64,000 bases of DNA. It comes from Streptomyces typhae. GTDB taxonomy: Bacteria > Actinomycetota > Actinomycetes > Streptomycetales > Streptomycetaceae. Both the position numbers and the translations under genes were made by a program. Numbering within the stretch: position 1 is the first letter of the stretch; each line of letters starts with the position of its first letter. The notes beneath the pieces are model-generated. The model saw only the letters and a program-made list of their open reading frames with translations. It had not been told where the DNA came from and searched no databases. Shown in pieces: positions 37,202 to 45,187 of the stretch. The DNA lies in NCBI RefSeq assembly GCF_009755605.1, contig NZ_WPNZ01000001.1, forward strand, positions 248,001-312,000, written 5' to 3'.

Positions 37202-39736
37202 TCATCTGATGTCGAACGTCCACTTCGAGTAGCCAGCGTACTCGCCCGCGGCAGTCGACTTGGCCTTGACAAGGACGTAGTCCACGTTTCCGTGCCTAAG
37301 GGCCTTCTTGAGTTCACGATAAAGGCTCAACTCCCTCGCGTCCCCGTCCAGACCGCGCTCGCGCATTTTTCTCAGAATATCGACGAAGTATTCCTTCGAG
37401 CCTTGCCTGGCATCGAAACCGTTGGGAAGCTCTCGCTTTCCGAGGCCCAGCTTGTGGCTACCCTTGGACTCGATGACGACAAATTTCCGCGTCCCGTTGC
37501 CGTCCGTATGGCTCCAAAGCTGATCGAACTGATCATTTCCATTCTTCGGGCCCGACAGCTCCTCCCATTGGTATCCCTGATAATGCTCGGGTATCACATG
37601 GTAGCGGGACACGGCCTCGCCGAAGGCCTCGCTGTCTTTGCTCATTCTTTCATGGAACGGTGCATGCCGAGCCTTGATATCCTCATGCGCACGAAGATTG
37701 GCGTCCGTCCGCTTGGCTTCGTACGCCTCCTTGGCTTCACGCACAGGGTCATGCCATGCATTGTCGGCCTGCACCGACGCATACCTCTGCCGAGCTGAAT
37801 CCTGGATCTTCGTGAGATCTTCTTCGGTGCGAACCGTCCCCGTTCCACGATCGACCCGCGATCCAGGTAGGTATTTTTCCGGGAAGGGTGAAGGTTTATC
37901 ACTCGCCGCGATCCACGAGTGCGGATTGTTCGGATCCTTCTTCAGATGAGGCGGAGTGAATCCACTTTCATCTGTTATATGGAGACGGTTCCTTCTCCCG
38001 TGGATTTGGTAGTACTTTTCGAAGTAGCCGGGCTCGTGATTGGCCCGGTAGACCTGTACATCTTTGATCTGTTGGGGACTGAGGTCGTCGTACCAACCCG
38101 CACCCGCCGGGTGCGGCCCGCCGGGACCGCGTCCCGGAAGGTCTCCCGTACCGGACCCGCTGCCGCCACGTGGACCCGGACCATGCCCGGAACCACTGTC
38201 TGCCGTACTGGCACCGCTGTCTGCCGCGCCGGCGGCTCCTGGATTCCGCGCCCCTACGTCGCCGCCACTTTGATCGTGCCGCTGACTCCTCGCAGAACCG
38301 GCTTCCCCGTGTCCGATCGACGCGTCGTGATGCGCGCTCGCGTGTGGAGCCGGACCGTCCTGCGCCCTTGCCTCCGCGCCGACCAGCTCGTGCCGCCGTA
38401 CCGGCTCCGGAGCAGCCGCACGAGCAGCCGCGGACGGCTCGTGCGGAACGGTGCCGGTCTTGTCCACGCCCTTCTCGCTGACCGTGAACTCTCCGTCTTT
38501 GACCACCACTTTGGAACCGTCGTCGAGTTCCATGACGCTGTACACCGGCGGCGCGTCGATGTTCACGCCGACGTCGGACCCTCCGCGGATACGGGAGGTG
38601 AGGTCGGAAACCTTGGGCAGAGACGCCAGCTTCGGTATGTCAGGCATCTTGCTGATCCCCTTGCCTCCGACCGCGATGGCAGCCGACAGAGGATCGGCGT
38701 ACGTACCGGCCTTCGCGCCGACACCCGCCGCCTTGGCCGCGGCGCTTCCCCCCTTGGCGACGACCCCCATCGGGCCGGCTCCCAGGGTCAGGACGTTGAA
38801 CGTGGCCGTGCCCGCAGCCCGGACCGGGTTGTCCTTCCACTGGTCCCAGGCGACCACGCCCTTGGCGAAGTCCCGCGCGGCACTCTTCTGGCGCTTGACG
38901 CCCTCGCTGTCGACATCCCGCATCAGCGTCTGATCCCAGAGCAGGTCGAACGGCTTCGCCGCGTACTGCCCGAGGCCACCGAGGGCCGTGCCCAGTTTGC
39001 TCCAGGCGTCCTTGGCAGATCCCCCGATGCCTACCAGATGGCCCAGACCCTTGAGCGCCCCGCCTGCTCCGTCGACGACGAATCCGTCCCAGACGTAGTG
39101 CTTGAAGTGCCGGTGGACCTCGTATACGTGGATGGACTCGCTGACCGCGCTGCCCCAGGGCAGGTCCTTGGCCTCTTTGAGGAGGTCGGAGTCGTAGCCG
39201 TACGGGATGATGTCCTTGGTCGGCTTGCGGCCACTGCCGTCGTCCACGACGAACTTCGGGCCGTGCACGATGGCGGAGATCTTGGTGGCGGCCCGGCGCT
39301 CGGCCGCTTTGAAGGCACTCACCGTCTCGGACACGCTGTCGCGGAGTTCGTTGTTGCGGTCGACCTTGTCGCCGTCGTACGTCCAGTCGTCGTCGCCCTC
39401 GACACTGTCGACGAAGGTGATGGCCTCCGCCCTCAGGGTTTCGAGGCGCTTGGCGAGCGGCCGGACCTCCACGGCGTACGTCTCCAGCGCGTCGGCGACG
39501 GTCTCGAGATCGGCCGCGAAGTCGTCGGACTTGTGCAGCACCGGTTCGGTACTGGCGAACAGGTCGTGCGCCTCGGGTGCCTTGTAGTAGGCACCCAGCA
39601 TCTGGAAGCGGGAGTGGACGTCCGCCCCGCCGTCACGGATGCCGATGGCATCTCCGCGCAGCGCCGAGATGTCCTTGTCCAACTGCTCGAGTTCGCCGGT
39701 GAACCGCGGTATGCCACCGGGCGCGATCATGTTCAT
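37202..39736 (-). CDS. Polymorphic toxin with restriction-endonuclease-like C-terminus
   Basis: 844 residues. Residues 1-160 are helical and WXG/LXG-like, a T7SS delivery module. The middle has a Gly/Ala segment (about 300-350). Gly/His/Pro-rich disorder runs from about 450 to 550. From 555 onward, WYDDLSPQQIKDVQVYRANH marks a pretoxin. The tip has VVIESKGSHKLGLGKRELPN (E-x-K near 757), ARQGSKEYFVDILRKMRERG and LRHGNVDYVLVKAK, the pattern of Tox-REase PD-(D/E)XK nucleases. The ATG overlaps the previous stop as ATGA. The last 900 bp are visibly richer in A and T than the rest, as is usual for swapped toxin tips. Confidence 0.85.
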   Translation of the reverse strand: MNMIAPGGIPRFTGELEQLDKDISALRGDAIGIRDGGADVHSRFQMLGAYYKAPEAHDLFASTEPVLHKSDDFAADLETVADALETYAVEVRPLAKRLETLRAEAITFVDSVEGDDDWTYDGDKVDRNNELRDSVSETVSAFKAAERRAATKISAIVHGPKFVVDDGSGRKPTKDIIPYGYDSDLLKEAKDLPWGSAVSESIHVYEVHRHFKHYVWDGFVVDGAGGALKGLGHLVGIGGSAKDAWSKLGTALGGLGQYAAKPFDLLWDQTLMRDVDSEGVKRQKSAARDFAKGVVAWDQWKDNPVRAAGTATFNVLTLGAGPMGVVAKGGSAAAKAAGVGAKAGTYADPLSAAIAVGGKGISKMPDIPKLASLPKVSDLTSRIRGGSDVGVNIDAPPVYSVMELDDGSKVVVKDGEFTVSEKGVDKTGTVPHEPSAAARAAAPEPVRRHELVGAEARAQDGPAPHASAHHDASIGHGEAGSARSQRHDQSGGDVGARNPGAAGAADSGASTADSGSGHGPGPRGGSGSGTGDLPGRGPGGPHPAGAGWYDDLSPQQIKDVQVYRANHEPGYFEKYYQIHGRRNRLHITDESGFTPPHLKKDPNNPHSWIAASDKPSPFPEKYLPGSRVDRGTGTVRTEEDLTKIQDSARQRYASVQADNAWHDPVREAKEAYEAKRTDANLRAHEDIKARHAPFHERMSKDSEAFGEAVSRYHVIPEHYQGYQWEELSGPKNGNDQFDQLWSHTDGNGTRKFVVIESKGSHKLGLGKRELPNGFDARQGSKEYFVDILRKMRERGLDGDARELSLYRELKKALRHGNVDYVLVKAKSTAAGEYAGYSKWTFDIR

Positions 39737-40125
39737 CCCTTGCCGCCCTTCTTACGGGCGGCTTCCAACAGGGCCTCGACGTCGACGGCCTTCGCGGCGT
39801 TCCGCTGGGCGATCGCGGCCTTCTCCTGGTCGCCCCGGAGGTAGTGGTTGGTCGCCTCGATCGCGCCGTTGACCGACTTGCCGGCCCGGGCCCCGAGCGA
39901 GAGCACGTCTCCCATGGTCCGGTCCACGAAGAGAGCCAGCGCGATGCCGACCGGCCCTGTCGGCACCTTCCCGCAGTCGCCCCCGCTGATCGTCCCGGCC
40001 GAGGTCGCGGCGCTCTCCACATCGGTCCCGTACGCCTTGATGTCCTTCGCCATGTCATCCATCGCCAGCCCCACCAGCGACGTCACCGACTCCACCCCGG
40101 ACGGCGAGATGTCCCATGCGGGCAT
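39733..40125 (-). CDS. DUF6507 family protein (ESX-like accessory)
   Basis: 130 residues, helical. MPAWDISPSGVESVTSLVG starts a WXG-like hairpin, then GPVGIALALFVDRTMGDVLS and a Lys-rich end (AARKKGGKG). It overlaps the toxin gene by 4 bp (ATGA), so it is probably a targeting partner or chaperone for the toxin. DUF6507 proteins are known from Streptomyces T7SS toxin loci; function untested. Confidence 0.75.
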   Translation of the reverse strand: MPAWDISPSGVESVTSLVGLAMDDMAKDIKAYGTDVESAATSAGTISGGDCGKVPTGPVGIALALFVDRTMGDVLSLGARAGKSVNGAIEATNHYLRGDQEKAAIAQRNAAKAVDVEALLEAARKKGGKG

Positions 40126-40270
40126 GCCGAGCCCCCCTGCCGATCCCCGTTGTCCCGCTTCGCTGACTGCTTGTCTCTACTGCCTGTCTCTACTGCTTGC
40201 CTCTACTGTCGGCGTTGCCTCTGCTGCCGCCCATGACGACGCAGAGCGGCCCTACCTCGCCGCCCGGCGC

Positions 40271-40582
40271 TCAGCCGATGTTGTTCACCGCGGCACGGGC
40301 CCGCGACAGGGTCGTCTGCGCCGTGCCGTCGTTCTCCTCCAGCGTCGAACGCACAAGGCGGATGATCTCCCGCACCTCGTTCGCCGCCTTGTTCCAGCGC
40401 ACTTCCTTGCCGTGGTACTCGTCCGAGACGCCGTCGGCCTGATAGTCGGCCATCGCCGCCTTCACCGCGCGGTCGCGGTCTCCGAGCACTCGTTCCAGAT
40501 GCCCGACGATGATGTGCAGATTGCCCTGTACGTCACCGGACGCACCGGTGTCGTACGAACGCCGGTCCTGATTGCCAGCCAT
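40271..40582 (-). CDS. ESAT-6/WXG100-like small protein
   Basis: 103 residues, alpha-helical hairpin. MAGNQDRRSYDTGASGDVQG leads into helix 1 (HIIVGHLERVLGDRDRAV), with KEVRWNKAANEV in the turn-to-helix-2 region and a second helix ending ARAAVNNIG. It matches the family annotated in Streptomyces as pore-forming ESAT-6-like. ATG 40582 was chosen because the extension to 40603 has no ribosome site. It pairs with the ESX-like gene immediately upstream. Confidence 0.75.
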   Translation of the reverse strand: MAGNQDRRSYDTGASGDVQGNLHIIVGHLERVLGDRDRAVKAAMADYQADGVSDEYHGKEVRWNKAANEVREIIRLVRSTLEENDGTAQTTLSRARAAVNNIG

Positions 40583-40692
40583 ACCAAACCCCCGTGCTGT
40601 CATTCACGTGTCTGAGTGAAGGAAGGCTGCGGCGCCGGGCCCGCCCAGCGGCCCGTGTCCGCCGGTGACCGCGAGGCCGCCGGCTCCGTCCG

Positions 40693-41022
40693 TCAGCCGG
40701 AGAAGCGCGCGGCCTGGAAGTTGGCGGCGCCCATGTTCCGGTGTGCGTTGTCCGACTGCTCCTGCGTGCCGCTCGCGAATGCCTCGTCCATGCCGGCCTG
40801 GCCACCCAGTATCGAGGTCAACGCACCGTTCAGCGCTGCCGTGATCTCGTCGGCCCGCAGCTTGAACGAGTCAAAGGTTGATTTGCCCGCGCCGTTGAAC
40901 TTGCCCTCCAACGGCTCCGCCGCCTGCACCAGCTGATGAATCAGCGTTCCCAAGTCATCACTGGACCCCGCCGTGTCTTTCCCCAGCACGGCAAGTGTGG
41001 TCTCACCCATGTCGAACTTCAC
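40693..41022 (-). CDS. ESX-like (WXG100 superfamily) small protein
   Basis: 109 residues from GTG 41022 (GGGGGTGG upstream). Helix-turn-helix with PLEGKFNGAGKSTFDSFKLR in the place of the WXG turn, and a second helix TAALNGALTSILGGQAGMDEA. First gene of the leftward T7SS-like operon, so its partner is the neighbouring 103-residue protein. A longer open frame reaching 41277 has no support. Confidence 0.78.
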   Translation of the reverse strand: MKFDMGETTLAVLGKDTAGSSDDLGTLIHQLVQAAEPLEGKFNGAGKSTFDSFKLRADEITAALNGALTSILGGQAGMDEAFASGTQEQSDNAHRNMGAANFQAARFSG

Positions 41023-41299
41023 TGGCCACCCCCGCTCGGTCACACCCCACGTAGCGCTTCGAACATACTCTCTCACAGCGCGTTGCAGGCGCAACGCAGT
41101 AGTCGCAGGCTCGCCTGATCTCGCCAACTGTGTGACGGGAAAGGTGAGGTACGCGCGCCTGGCCATGACGTTGTCCCGGCTGCGAGCATTCGCCATGGTT
41201 GACAACAGACACCGCTGGAACCAGGCAACAACGCGCTGATGAAACAGCCGCACGGTCCCCGTGCCCATTCCCTGCACACCGCGTCCGAAGCGGAACCCC
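41023..41299. other. Intergenic region upstream of the T7SS-like operon
   Basis: 277 bp between the ESX-like start and the end of a broken pentapeptide gene. It must hold the promoter of the leftward operon, but no clear -10/-35 pair was seen. GCGTTGCAGGCGCAACGC near 41082 is a short palindrome. Confidence 0.4.
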
Positions 41300-41862
41300 T
41301 CATTGGCCAGAACTGTGCGATCGGAACCGGGGCTCGCGGAAGTTCACCCGGCAGCGGCCTCCCTCTCCGCAGCTCCCGTACCGCCGTACCGAGTACGCGA
41401 ACAAGAGCCCCTCGAAGGATATCTCCCGCACGGACGCGTCGGTCAGGTCGGCGCCCTGCAGACGTATGCCTACAAGGGCGGCCCCGTCGAGGCAGGCTCC
41501 GCCGAGGTCGGCGCCGCGTGCGTCCACTCCGCACAGGCTCGCGCTGTCGAGATTCGATCCTCGCAACAGAGTGCCCTGCATCGACGCCTCGTTCAGTTCC
41601 GTCCTGACCAGGCACGCGCGCGTGAGGTCCGCCGCGTCCAGGAGTGCGCCCGCCCTCCAGGTGGGCCCGGTACAGGTCCGCGCCGGCGAGCTTCGTCCGT
41701 CGCAGGTCGGTCTGGCACAGGAGACCCATGCCGAAGTACGCGCCGGAGAGATCCGCCAGGGACAGGTCCAGGCCGACGGCGTCCAGGTGAGTGTCGGTGC
41801 CGTCCGCCCAGGCCTGAAGAGCCGCGACGGCACGCGCGTCGGCCGGAAGCCGTCTCAGGGCG
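41300..41862 (-). pseudogene. Frameshifted pentapeptide-repeat protein gene
   Basis: One frame gives LRRLPADARAVAALQAWADG, LDLSLADLSGAYFGMG and LAGADLYRAHLEG. Near 41655 the match jumps to another frame, LLDAADLTRACLVRTELNEA and ARGADLGGACLDGAALVGIR. Together they form one pentapeptide-repeat protein (A(D/N)LXX). No start codon precedes the first part, whose beginning overlaps the end of the OmpA-like gene, and the C-terminus has lost the repeat. A frameshift and a lost start make it a likely pseudogene. Confidence 0.7.
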
Positions 41863-42535
41863 ACGACTCCTCTACTCCCCCTCCCCCGTCCCCCACTCCC
41901 ACAGCCGGCCCCCCACCCCGCGGGAACGACACCTCCACCCGCCGGTTCTTCTTGCGACCCTCCTCCGACCCGTTGTCCGCGATCGGATAGTCCTCGCTGT
42001 AGCCGCGTACGGCGTACGTGACCTCCGGGCCCAGGTGTGAGGCCAGTTCGTCGTGGACAGCCTCTGCGCGGTCCTTGGACAGCTTCTTGCCGTGGGCGTA
42101 CGAGCCCAGGTTGTCCGTGAAGCCGAAGACGCGGACGTCGGTCGCCCTCTGGGCCTTCGCCTCCTCGGCGATCGCCTTGATGCGGGCTGCCGCCTCCGGG
42201 TTCAGCTTGGGGCTGTCCTTGGGGAAGAGGACCTCCGCCTGCAGGGCGAACTTCACGTCCGTGTTGGTGTCCTCGCGGCGTTCCGCGCCGCCCATGTCCT
42301 CCACGACGGACTTGATGTCGAGCACCTTGGCGGGCGCGAGGGTGGCACCGTCGGCCAGCTTGAGACCGGGGCTGTTGGAGTCGACCTCGGGGGGCGGGGA
42401 CGTGGTGGTGCTGCCGGGGGGCGCGCTGGGGTCTTCGTCGTCGGCCCAGGCGTGGGTGGTGGGGGTCAGGAGGAGGAGGGCGGTGAGGGTGGTGGCTGTG
42501 ACGGTCGCGGTCCTCAGCGAGCGGGAGCGGTTCAT
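41855..42535 (-). CDS. Secreted OmpA-like domain protein
   Basis: 226 residues. Signal peptide (ATVTATTLTALLLLTPTTHAWA), Pro/Ser linker, and an OmpA C-terminal domain: VKFALQAEVLFPKDSPKLNP, VRVFGFTDNLGSYAHGKKLS, RAEAVHDELASHLG and RGYSEDYPIADN, with NRRVEVSF at the end. Such domains bind peptidoglycan or anchor envelope complexes. ATG 42535 with GAGGG nine bases upstream is preferred to GTG 42541, which overlaps the previous stop. It is the last intact gene of the Tad cluster. Confidence 0.85.
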   Translation of the reverse strand: MNRSRSLRTATVTATTLTALLLLTPTTHAWADDEDPSAPPGSTTTSPPPEVDSNSPGLKLADGATLAPAKVLDIKSVVEDMGGAERREDTNTDVKFALQAEVLFPKDSPKLNPEAAARIKAIAEEAKAQRATDVRVFGFTDNLGSYAHGKKLSKDRAEAVHDELASHLGPEVTYAVRGYSEDYPIADNGSEEGRKKNRRVEVSFPRGGGPAVGVGDGGGGVEESSP

Positions 42536-42537
42536 GG

Positions 42538-43137
42538 TCACTCGCCCTCGGAAATCTCGATGCTGGTGGGTGGCATGGCGCCCACCTGGAAGGAGACCTC
42601 TTTCGTCTCCTCCGGTGGCGCGGGAAACTGAGCGAACCAGTCGACTGTCTGGCCGGATTCAACACCGCCTTCGAACTTGGTGCACAAGCAGCGGCCACTG
42701 GTGTCCCGCAGGACGAGATACTTCTTCCTGCCCTTGCTGTCGACAAGGCTCGCGCCTGCGATGGACCCGCCGTTCTTCTGCAACTCTCGTTCGTCGCCGC
42801 GCCACTCGCCGCCCGTCCACAGACCTCCGCCGGAGTTGGTCACCTGACCTGAGACGGTGACGAAGCCCCCTTCATCCCGCTTCGCGGAGCTGATGACCAA
42901 GGTGACACCGTCGCCCTTGGCCTCGGCGAGGGCTTGCTCCTCAGCAGGCTGCTCCGGCCCGTTGTCCTTCCGTTCGTCCCCGCCGCCGTCGGAGGGCGGC
43001 GCCGAGGACCTGCTCTCGTCCGACTTCCCGTCGTCGCTGTCGCCACCACCGCAGCCGGCCACCGCGAGAACCAGGCCAGTCGTGATCGCCACCGCGGTCG
43101 TTGCCCGGCGGATCCTCATGGTGCGCCGAAGTGTCAT
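42538..43137 (-). CDS. Lipoprotein of the Tad cluster
   Basis: 199 residues. Lipobox LAVAGC with a preceding Arg-rich n-region, then a Gly/Ser/Asp linker. The globular domain has VTLVISSAKRDEGGFVTVSG, GLWTGGEWRGDE and KYLVLRDTSGRCLCTKFEGG, ending VSFQVGAMPPTSIEISEGE. It resembles an immunoglobulin-like domain; no family name is certain. AAGGA lies ten bases before ATG 43137. Overlaps the OmpA-like gene region, so the two are likely expressed together. Confidence 0.75.
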   Translation of the reverse strand: MTLRRTMRIRRATTAVAITTGLVLAVAGCGGGDSDDGKSDESRSSAPPSDGGGDERKDNGPEQPAEEQALAEAKGDGVTLVISSAKRDEGGFVTVSGQVTNSGGGLWTGGEWRGDERELQKNGGSIAGASLVDSKGRKKYLVLRDTSGRCLCTKFEGGVESGQTVDWFAQFPAPPEETKEVSFQVGAMPPTSIEISEGE

Positions 43138-43169
43138 CGCTACGGCTTCCTTATCTCTCTGCTCGCTCG

Positions 43170-43781
43170 TCAGTCGGCCAGGTGCACGGAGAAGAGTGTC
43201 GACGCGTCTGGAAGGTCCTCCAGGCCGAACTCGTCCGGGTCGATTTCGATGGGCTCATCATCGCTGCCACAGACGAACTCCACCGCCTTTTCGGGATCTG
43301 CAGACTCGGCCACGTCGCAACGCGGCTTGATGACGGCTGTCGCTTCGGCCCTCGCGTGCTGACTTTCCGTTCCCGGGATGATCGAGTCACCTACCGTGTA
43401 ATTGGTGGTCACTTCCACCCAGAAGCCCGGATACCCCCCGACCTCTGTCTGCTGGGAACCGGTCACGTGCGAGTCGTTCTCGGCCGCCAGCGCATCCGTA
43501 GCTCCACCGCCCTCGCCGGACGGCATCTCGCCCGTAAGCCAGTCCAGCCATTCGTCTCCCTCGCCTGCCTCAATAGCGCCGCCGAGCCCTTCGACAAGCT
43601 CGTCCCTGGCTTCCATCGCCGCGGCCAGCGCGGCCGCGTCCGCAGCCGACTGTGCGCCGTTGCGAGCCGAAGCCGCTTGCGCGAAGGCGAAGAACGCAAG
43701 CGCCACGAAGAGCAGAATGGCTGTGAGCCAGATGTAGAGGGGCAACGTCGATCCGATGTCCCCTCGTGGAGTACGGGTCAG
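43170..43781 (-). CDS. TadG-like pilus assembly protein
   Basis: About 203 residues. RGDIGSTLPLYIWLTAILLFVALAFFAFAQ is the N-terminal TM, followed by ARNGAQSAADAAALAAAMEARDE, the hallmark of Tad pseudopilin-like proteins; the rest is extracellular. No ATG, GTG or TTG is well placed upstream of the GDIG motif. The best candidate is CTG 43781, overlapping the flp stop as CTGA. A TTG inside the TM is the alternative but would remove the conserved GDxG. The start is therefore uncertain. Confidence 0.75.
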   Translation of the reverse strand: MTRTPRGDIGSTLPLYIWLTAILLFVALAFFAFAQAASARNGAQSAADAAALAAAMEARDELVEGLGGAIEAGEGDEWLDWLTGEMPSGEGGGATDALAAENDSHVTGSQQTEVGGYPGFWVEVTTNYTVGDSIIPGTESQHARAEATAVIKPRCDVAESADPEKAVEFVCGSDDEPIEIDPDEFGLEDLPDASTLFSVHLAD

Positions 43782-43996
43782 GTCCCGATGACGTTGCCCA
43801 CCGCGTCGCCGATGGCCTTGGAGATCTTGTTGTCCAGAGCCAGCCCGTCGATCAACGTGTAGATCCCGGCAATAAGGATCATCAAACCCGCATACTCGAC
43901 GAACCCCGCACCGCGATCCTTCTCCATGCCCCGGATCCGGGCTTGCAGCCCCACCGTGCACTTCACCCACGCTCCCAGCACGCGATCCTTCAGCAT
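43778..43996 (-). CDS. flp: Flp family pilin
   Basis: 72 residues. The Flp motif GAGFVEYAGLMILIAGIYTL lies at about 30-49, with the Glu and Tyr of prepilins, preceded by a basic leader (LQARIRGMEKDRG). It is the structural subunit of the Tad pilus. ATG 43996 has AAAGG nine bases upstream. No prepilin peptidase gene is seen in the window. Confidence 0.85.
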   Translation of the reverse strand: MLKDRVLGAWVKCTVGLQARIRGMEKDRGAGFVEYAGLMILIAGIYTLIDGLALDNKISKAIGDAVGNVIGT

Positions 43997-44289
43997 GACG
44001 GACGACCTTTCTCTCCCACCCGGAACCGGAACCGGAACCGACAACTTGACCGCTTGCGCCGACCTCGCCGGGCCGGTCGACCTCACCGGCCCGGCCGACC
44101 TCGGCGACCTCACCGAGCACGCGCACGCGCGCACCGTACGTCACAACAACTGCCCCAAGAGGGCTTTCCCACAACCAGCTTGTGGGGCCGGGGGCGGGTT
44201 GGCGTGATGGGCACCGTGCGGTGCGCCGTCGTGGCAGGAGGCGTAAAGGCCTCTGCGGGGGTTGCTTCAGCGAAGACATATCGTGATCG

Positions 44290-45180
44290 TCACCGCCCCA
44301 GAATCGAACCGAAGTCGGAACCGGACCCGAGGAACATGCCCGCCGCGATGAGGATCATTGTGGCCGGGAGCATGAAGACAAGTGTCACCATCGTCGCTTT
44401 GGGGATCGTCTTCGCGGCGCGGCGCCGGGAATTCTGGGCGTCCGTACGGCGCATGTCGGTCGCGAGTTGGATCAGGGTCTCGGCGATCGGGGAGCCGAGT
44501 TCCTCGCCCTGTTGGAGGGCGGAGACGAATTGGGCGACCTGTTCCGAGGAGTTGCGTTTGCGCAGTTCGTCGAAGGCCTGGCGGCGGCTCACGCCCATGT
44601 CCATCTGGCGGAGCGTGATGCGGAGTTCATCCGCCCAGGGCCCCTCGTACTTCTCCGCGACGCGGTCGAGGGCCTGGCGGAAGCCGAGGCCCGCGGAGAC
44701 GACGACGGCCAGGACGTCGAGGAAGTCGGGGAGCGTGCGGTCGATGACCTCGCGGCGTTCGCGGATCGCCTGCCAGATCAGGGCATCCGCCGCCACCGCC
44801 CCGAAGACGAAGGTCATGGCCGCGAACAGCGGTTGGCCGTTGGTGAGGAAGATCAGGCCGAGGAGGAGGCCGAAGGCCCCGTACACCGCTCTGCGGGCCG
44901 CGTAGCGGTCTATCGTGAGGCCGCCGGGGTTGCCCGCCATGTCGATGCGGCGGCGCTTGGCCGTGACCCGTTTGGGCCCCATCAGGCGCAGCACGAGTGG
45001 CGCGAAACGCATGCCCAGCCGGTCCACGGCACCACCCGCCACCGAGACCCGGGACGCGCCGACCTCCAGGGCCACCGCGAGGTCGGCAGGGAGTTTCGCC
45101 TCGGCGCGGTACATGCGGATGCCCTGGGCCGCGCCGGCCACGGCGATGCCCATCAGGGCGGCGAGCAGGAGTGCGGTCAT
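44290..45180 (-). CDS. tadC: TadC-like type II secretion F domain protein
   Basis: 296 residues. N-terminal TM, two TMs near 93-130, then the cytoplasmic F domain: LPDFLDVLAVVVSAGLGFRQ, VAEKYEGPWADELR and QMDMGVSRRQAFDELRKRN, with the final TM MVTLVFMLPATMILIAAGMF. It forms the inner-membrane platform of the Tad pilus with TadB. 7 bp after tadB. The 290-bp gap to flp (43997-44289) contains a CCCACAA/TTGTGGG hairpin near 44170 and presumably the flp promoter. Confidence 0.88.
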   Translation of the reverse strand: MTALLLAALMGIAVAGAAQGIRMYRAEAKLPADLAVALEVGASRVSVAGGAVDRLGMRFAPLVLRLMGPKRVTAKRRRIDMAGNPGGLTIDRYAARRAVYGAFGLLLGLIFLTNGQPLFAAMTFVFGAVAADALIWQAIRERREVIDRTLPDFLDVLAVVVSAGLGFRQALDRVAEKYEGPWADELRITLRQMDMGVSRRQAFDELRKRNSSEQVAQFVSALQQGEELGSPIAETLIQLATDMRRTDAQNSRRRAAKTIPKATMVTLVFMLPATMILIAAGMFLGSGSDFGSILGR

Positions 45181-45187
45181 GGTGCGC

